Shown: in pieces, positions 51,686-54,681 of the stretch
How positions within the stretch are numbered: position 1 is the first letter of the stretch
Layout: every line of letters begins with the position of its first letter
Assembly: GCF_004684775.1 (NCBI RefSeq)
Contig: NZ_SRIC01000023.1
Location: 1 to 54,681, forward strand
Source: Streptomyces sp. MZ04
GTDB taxonomy: Bacteria; Actinomycetota; Actinomycetes; Streptomycetales; Streptomycetaceae
DNA: 54,681 nt
Reading direction: 5' to 3'
Position numbers and translations under genes: made by a program
Notes under the pieces: generated by a model
Databases searched by the model: none
Told to the model about the DNA's origin: nothing
What the model saw: only the letters and a program-made list of their open reading frames with translations

Positions 51686-53224
51686 TCAGTCCTTCGGCCT
51701 CGCCGGCGCCTTGGCGCAGAGGTACGGACGCGCGAGCAGCAGACCGGTCCCGGTCATGGCGATGCCGAAGTAGACCGGCGCAAGGTGAATGAAGTCGGTG
51801 TAGTGGATCGCGCCGTGCACCACGACAGCCGGCAGGAAGCCGGCGGCCGCCGCCGTGGCCAGGGTCCAGAAGACCCAGGTCTCGCCCCGCCGCCAGCCCC
51901 ATGCGCTGAGGAGAGTGATCGCCACCGCGGCCGACATCAGGGCGCCGCCGAACCCCGCACGGTCGTGGGCGACGAAGGGCACGAGCCGGGGACTGACCGC
52001 TTCCAGCGTCTGCGTACCGGTGCCCAGGAAGGCCAGGTCGGTCGGCACGAAGACACCCGTCAGACCAACCACCGAGATCACCGCTCCGCCGACGAACAGC
52101 CCTGCTCCCGTGACAATCAGCAGCAGCTGGCCGACCAGCGCCCGCCGCCGCTCCGGCTCCGGCCCCTCGGGCGCCAGCCGCCACCGCGGAGCGTGCTGGG
52201 CGCGCCGGACTCCGGCCACGAACATCGGGAACAGCACGATCGCGGTGGCCGTGTGCAGGGGTTCCACGAAGCCGGTCGCCAGGAAGTAGAACAAGGTGGG
52301 GAAGCCGATCGCCCCCGACAGCAGAAACGCCTCGCGGGCCCAGGGCCAGCCGCGTCTGATCCCGCCCACCGCAAGGCCGGTGTAGAGGGCGCCGATGGAC
52401 ACCATCGTGCCGGCCATGGTGATCCGGTCGTGCTGGAGGAAGTGCACGAGGTGGTGGTTGGCGGCATGCAGCTCGTGCATCGTCATGCCGAGGTAGTCGC
52501 GGTCGTACCAGAGCAGCACCGGCCCGAGCGTGATCGCCGCGGCACCGAGTCCGGCGCCCGTCATACCGAGCCCGACGAGCAGCGCCCACCACCAGGCGGG
52601 CCAGCGGCGCGGATCGCGGCCGACGTCCCGGAGCGCTGGAGCGGGCGCGGTGGGCGTGGCCGCCTCGACGACCCGGGCGAACCATCCGGGTCCGGCCGCG
52701 ACGAGCACGCTGGGCCGGGCGAGTACGACGGTCTGGGGCTCCTCCAGCACGGTGGCCGCTGCGGTGACCGACGGGTCGGTGACATGCGCCACGTGCGGGT
52801 CGTCATCGATGGTGAACCCGTCGACGTGGGATTTGAGGGCGTCCTCGGCCTCCGGGTCGCAGGCCCGCACGACCACCGGGATCGAACGGCCGGCAGCCGC
52901 CTCGCGTACGGTCTCGACGTCGGCCGCCGAGACCGGCGCCACCTCGACCACACCGGCCCCCAGCGGGGCCATGGCACGTATCGCCTCATGGGCGAGCGAG
53001 GGCGGGACGGATATGCCGAGCCGGACGGCCACGGGCACGCCGGCGATCTCACCGGCGAGCCGCGCCGGCGGATGACGGTGACCGAAACCCCGGGCGATCA
53101 GCCGGGCGCCGGTGGGACGGGAGCCGATCGCGGCCAGCAGCCGCAGTGCGGTGCGCTGCGAACGGCGTACGCCGAGGACAGCGGCGGCCGCGCCGCGCAG
53201 GGGGTGATACGTCCAGTCCGGCAT
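51686..53224 (-). CDS. Membrane protein with dihydroorotate-dehydrogenase-like N-terminus
   Basis: The first 195 residues of this 512-residue protein resemble a barrel fragment of DHOD-like flavoproteins: LRLLAAIGSRPTGARLIARG, GVPVAVRLGISVPPSLAHEA, AAGRSIPVVVRACDPEAEDA. The FMN-binding end of the barrel is not obvious. The rest has about eight TM helices with several His residues in the loops (MHELHAANHHLVHFLQHDR, VVHGAIHYTDFIHLAP), which might bind haem or metal. The ATG at 53224 overlaps the monooxygenase stop (ATGA), so the two are co-translated. A membrane-linked redox role is inference. Confidence 0.7.
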   Translation of the reverse strand: MPDWTYHPLRGAAAAVLGVRRSQRTALRLLAAIGSRPTGARLIARGFGHRHPPARLAGEIAGVPVAVRLGISVPPSLAHEAIRAMAPLGAGVVEVAPVSAADVETVREAAAGRSIPVVVRACDPEAEDALKSHVDGFTIDDDPHVAHVTDPSVTAAATVLEEPQTVVLARPSVLVAAGPGWFARVVEAATPTAPAPALRDVGRDPRRWPAWWWALLVGLGMTGAGLGAAAITLGPVLLWYDRDYLGMTMHELHAANHHLVHFLQHDRITMAGTMVSIGALYTGLAVGGIRRGWPWAREAFLLSGAIGFPTLFYFLATGFVEPLHTATAIVLFPMFVAGVRRAQHAPRWRLAPEGPEPERRRALVGQLLLIVTGAGLFVGGAVISVVGLTGVFVPTDLAFLGTGTQTLEAVSPRLVPFVAHDRAGFGGALMSAAVAITLLSAWGWRRGETWVFWTLATAAAAGFLPAVVVHGAIHYTDFIHLAPVYFGIAMTGTGLLLARPYLCAKAPARPKD

Positions 53225-54405
53225 CAGTGGCTCTCGTTTTCTGTCGGGGTCACCGGCTCACCGGGCGCCCGCCAGCCGAGCACCGGTGTCATAGAACGCA
53301 ACGTCGCCCGCATCGGTGTCAGCCGCGCGGCCGTGTCGCGCAGCAGCACCGCGGGCGGCCACGACAGCTGGCCGACGGCGCCGAGCCGGGCGGAGCGGCG
53401 CGCGACGGCCTGGGTCCTCGGGCGGCGCAGCAGGTCGTACGAGCGCAGCGCGGCGGGCACGTCCAGGGTGGCGTCGAGACAGTGGGCGAGCGTAACCGCG
53501 TCCTCCAGCGCCTGGCACGCGCCCTGGCCCAGATTCGGCGTCATGGCATGGGCGGCGTCGCCCAGCAGCGCGACCCGGCCGCGGACGAAGGTTGGCAGCG
53601 GCGGCAGGTCGTACAGGTCGTGCCGGAGCACGGCCTCCTCGGGGATGGCGGCCAGCAGGGTGGGGATCGGGTCCGGCCAGGATCCGAACCGGCGCAGCAG
53701 TTCGGCGTACTCGGACGGACCGGCTGCCGCTCCCGGCGGCAGTGACGCGGTCGCGAAGCAGTACATCCGGCCGCCCGGCAGCCCCGTGTACCCGAGGCGC
53801 TCCCCCCGGCCCCAGGTCGCCGCGCCCTCGGAGGGCGGGTAGGCGAGGGGATCGGTGACCATGCGCCAGGCCGTGTAACCGGCGTATCGGGGTCCGGCCG
53901 CGTCCGGCCGCAGGGCGCGGCGTACCGCGCTGCGCAGTCCGTCGGCCCCGATCACGAGGTCAGGCCGGGACTCGCCCCCGCGGTGCACGACGACCGGGCC
54001 GTGCCCGTCGTCGCGGACCGCGGACACCTCGCTGCCCGCCCGCAGGCAGTCGGCGGGCAGCGCCTCGGTGAGTGCCCGCAACAGGTCCGCGCGGTGCAGC
54101 ACCACCAGGGGATGGCCGAAGCGGCGCCCCAGCTCCGTGTTGTCCGTACGGGACAGCCAGCGGCCCCGGCGGTCGCGTACGCCCCCTGCGGCTTCCACGG
54201 CGCCCAGTGCCCGGACGGCGTCGGCCAGACCGAGCGCGTCGAGCGCGTGCAGCGCGTTCGGCCACAGGGAGATGCCGGCGCCGATCTCGGTGAACTCGGG
54301 GGCCCGTTCCAGCACTTCGACGTGCCAGCCCCGGCGGTGCAGGGCGATGGCGGCCGCGAGGCCGCCGATCCCGCCGCCGACGATGGTCGCGGCGCGCTGC
54401 GGCAT
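53224..54405 (-). CDS. FAD-dependent aromatic monooxygenase
   Basis: This 393-residue group A flavoprotein monooxygenase has GxGxxG in ATIVGGGIGGLAAAIALHRR, the DG motif in DLVIGADGLRSAVRRAL and the GD motif in GRVALLGDAAHAMTPNLGQG. The ISLWPNALHALDALGL and TAWRMVTD segments are typical of salicylate-hydroxylase-like members. It would hydroxylate an aromatic or polyketide substrate with NAD(P)H and O2. The ATG at 54405 has GAGGA 4-5 bp upstream. It is the first gene of a two-gene operon with the membrane protein. Confidence 0.9.
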   Translation of the reverse strand: MPQRAATIVGGGIGGLAAAIALHRRGWHVEVLERAPEFTEIGAGISLWPNALHALDALGLADAVRALGAVEAAGGVRDRRGRWLSRTDNTELGRRFGHPLVVLHRADLLRALTEALPADCLRAGSEVSAVRDDGHGPVVVHRGGESRPDLVIGADGLRSAVRRALRPDAAGPRYAGYTAWRMVTDPLAYPPSEGAATWGRGERLGYTGLPGGRMYCFATASLPPGAAAGPSEYAELLRRFGSWPDPIPTLLAAIPEEAVLRHDLYDLPPLPTFVRGRVALLGDAAHAMTPNLGQGACQALEDAVTLAHCLDATLDVPAALRSYDLLRRPRTQAVARRSARLGAVGQLSWPPAVLLRDTAARLTPMRATLRSMTPVLGWRAPGEPVTPTENESH

Positions 54406-54520
54406 GGGTCCTCGCTCTGGGTTCGGGGGGCGCCGCCTCCGGTCAAGTGGCTGTCGACCCGGTGCCCGAGCGGCATGCGACGCGACGGAGGTCCGGGCTG
54501 AGCAGCGCCTCATCGCAACA

Positions 54521-54541
54521 TGTCGACAGACGCCTGTCAAC
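54521..54541 (-). promoter_or_regulatory. Promoter/operator candidate for monooxygenase operon
   Basis: On the minus strand a TTGACA -35-like box lies within an imperfect dyad (TGTCGACAG / CTGTCAAC) 116-136 bp upstream of the monooxygenase start. This is consistent with TetR- or MarR-type repression. The rest of 54406-54681 shows no gene. Confidence 0.4.
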
Positions 54542-54681
54542 GTGCCTGATGGGTGTCGTGTGATGTGCTCTGGGTGTGCGTCATGGGTTTCACTGGTGGT
54601 GGGTGTGGCGGGGTTGGGCACTGTGTTGCTGGGGTGTCGTTCGGTTGGTGAAGGTCGCTGTCGTTTCCCGGTGTAGGTCTG

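Overview
The window reads as high-GC actinobacterial DNA, most likely Streptomyces or a close relative. Third codon positions are strongly G/C, GTG and TTG starts are common, and many genes overlap at ATGA or GTGA. Dense IS debris, broken genes and secreted proteins of unknown role suggest a variable, perhaps subtelomeric, accessory region. No rRNA, tRNA or CRISPR array was recognised.

Layout. 1-5.6 kb: a HEAT-like protein, IS remnants, an IS256-family transposase, and a glyoxalase/VOC gene cut by a 1.7-kb MITE-flanked cassette (3570-5274) with a clean 9-bp target duplication and one tandem-repeat passenger protein. 5.6-11.8 kb: a small membrane protein, a DEDDh exonuclease-like protein that has lost key residues, and a tight set of four genes (beta-propeller, unrecognised protein, YcaQ/AZL-type DNA glycosylase, MFS transporter). 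12-18.6 kb: truncated integrase, truncated ISL3 and IS701 transposases, a secreted protein, and a divergent MerR/SDR pair. 18.65-20.59 kb: a lower-GC island bounded by a 36-bp inverted repeat. 20.6-32.7 kb: a mutasome locus (Y-family polymerase fragment plus dnaE2). Its dnaE2 is split by an 8.1-kb Tn554-like element (tnpA-tnpB-tnpC) with 11-bp end repeats and a 6-bp core duplication. Nested in that element is an IS21-ended cassette carrying murJ, with 24-bp inverted repeats and a 5-bp target duplication. 33-40 kb: a CBM14-like secreted protein, decayed small genes, a SnoaL-like/SDR/MarR locus, a membrane-anchored multicopper oxidase and a NarL-type two-component system. 40.35-42.73 kb: an IS630 element with TA duplication that also carries a secreted PxKF-domain gene. 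43-50.2 kb: secreted proteins (including a NucA/NucB-type DNase), a methyltransferase, and more IS5-type remnants. 51-54.4 kb: a membrane protein with a dihydroorotate-dehydrogenase-like N-terminus, overlapping an FAD monooxygenase.

The unifying theme is passenger-gene capture. Within 55 kb there are at least three independently bounded cassettes (MITE-flanked, IS21-ended, IS630-ended), each with one non-transposition gene, plus a Tn554-like element. Two of the insertions can be undone on paper to restore an intact local reading frame: the VOC gene, and dnaE2 across its junction. The dnaE2 5' part has since gained a nonsense codon and a frameshift, and the downstream polymerase gene is truncated, so this mutasome locus is probably dead. 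The glycosylase/MFS set is the best candidate for a functional system, possibly self-resistance to a DNA-alkylating compound. That role is inference.
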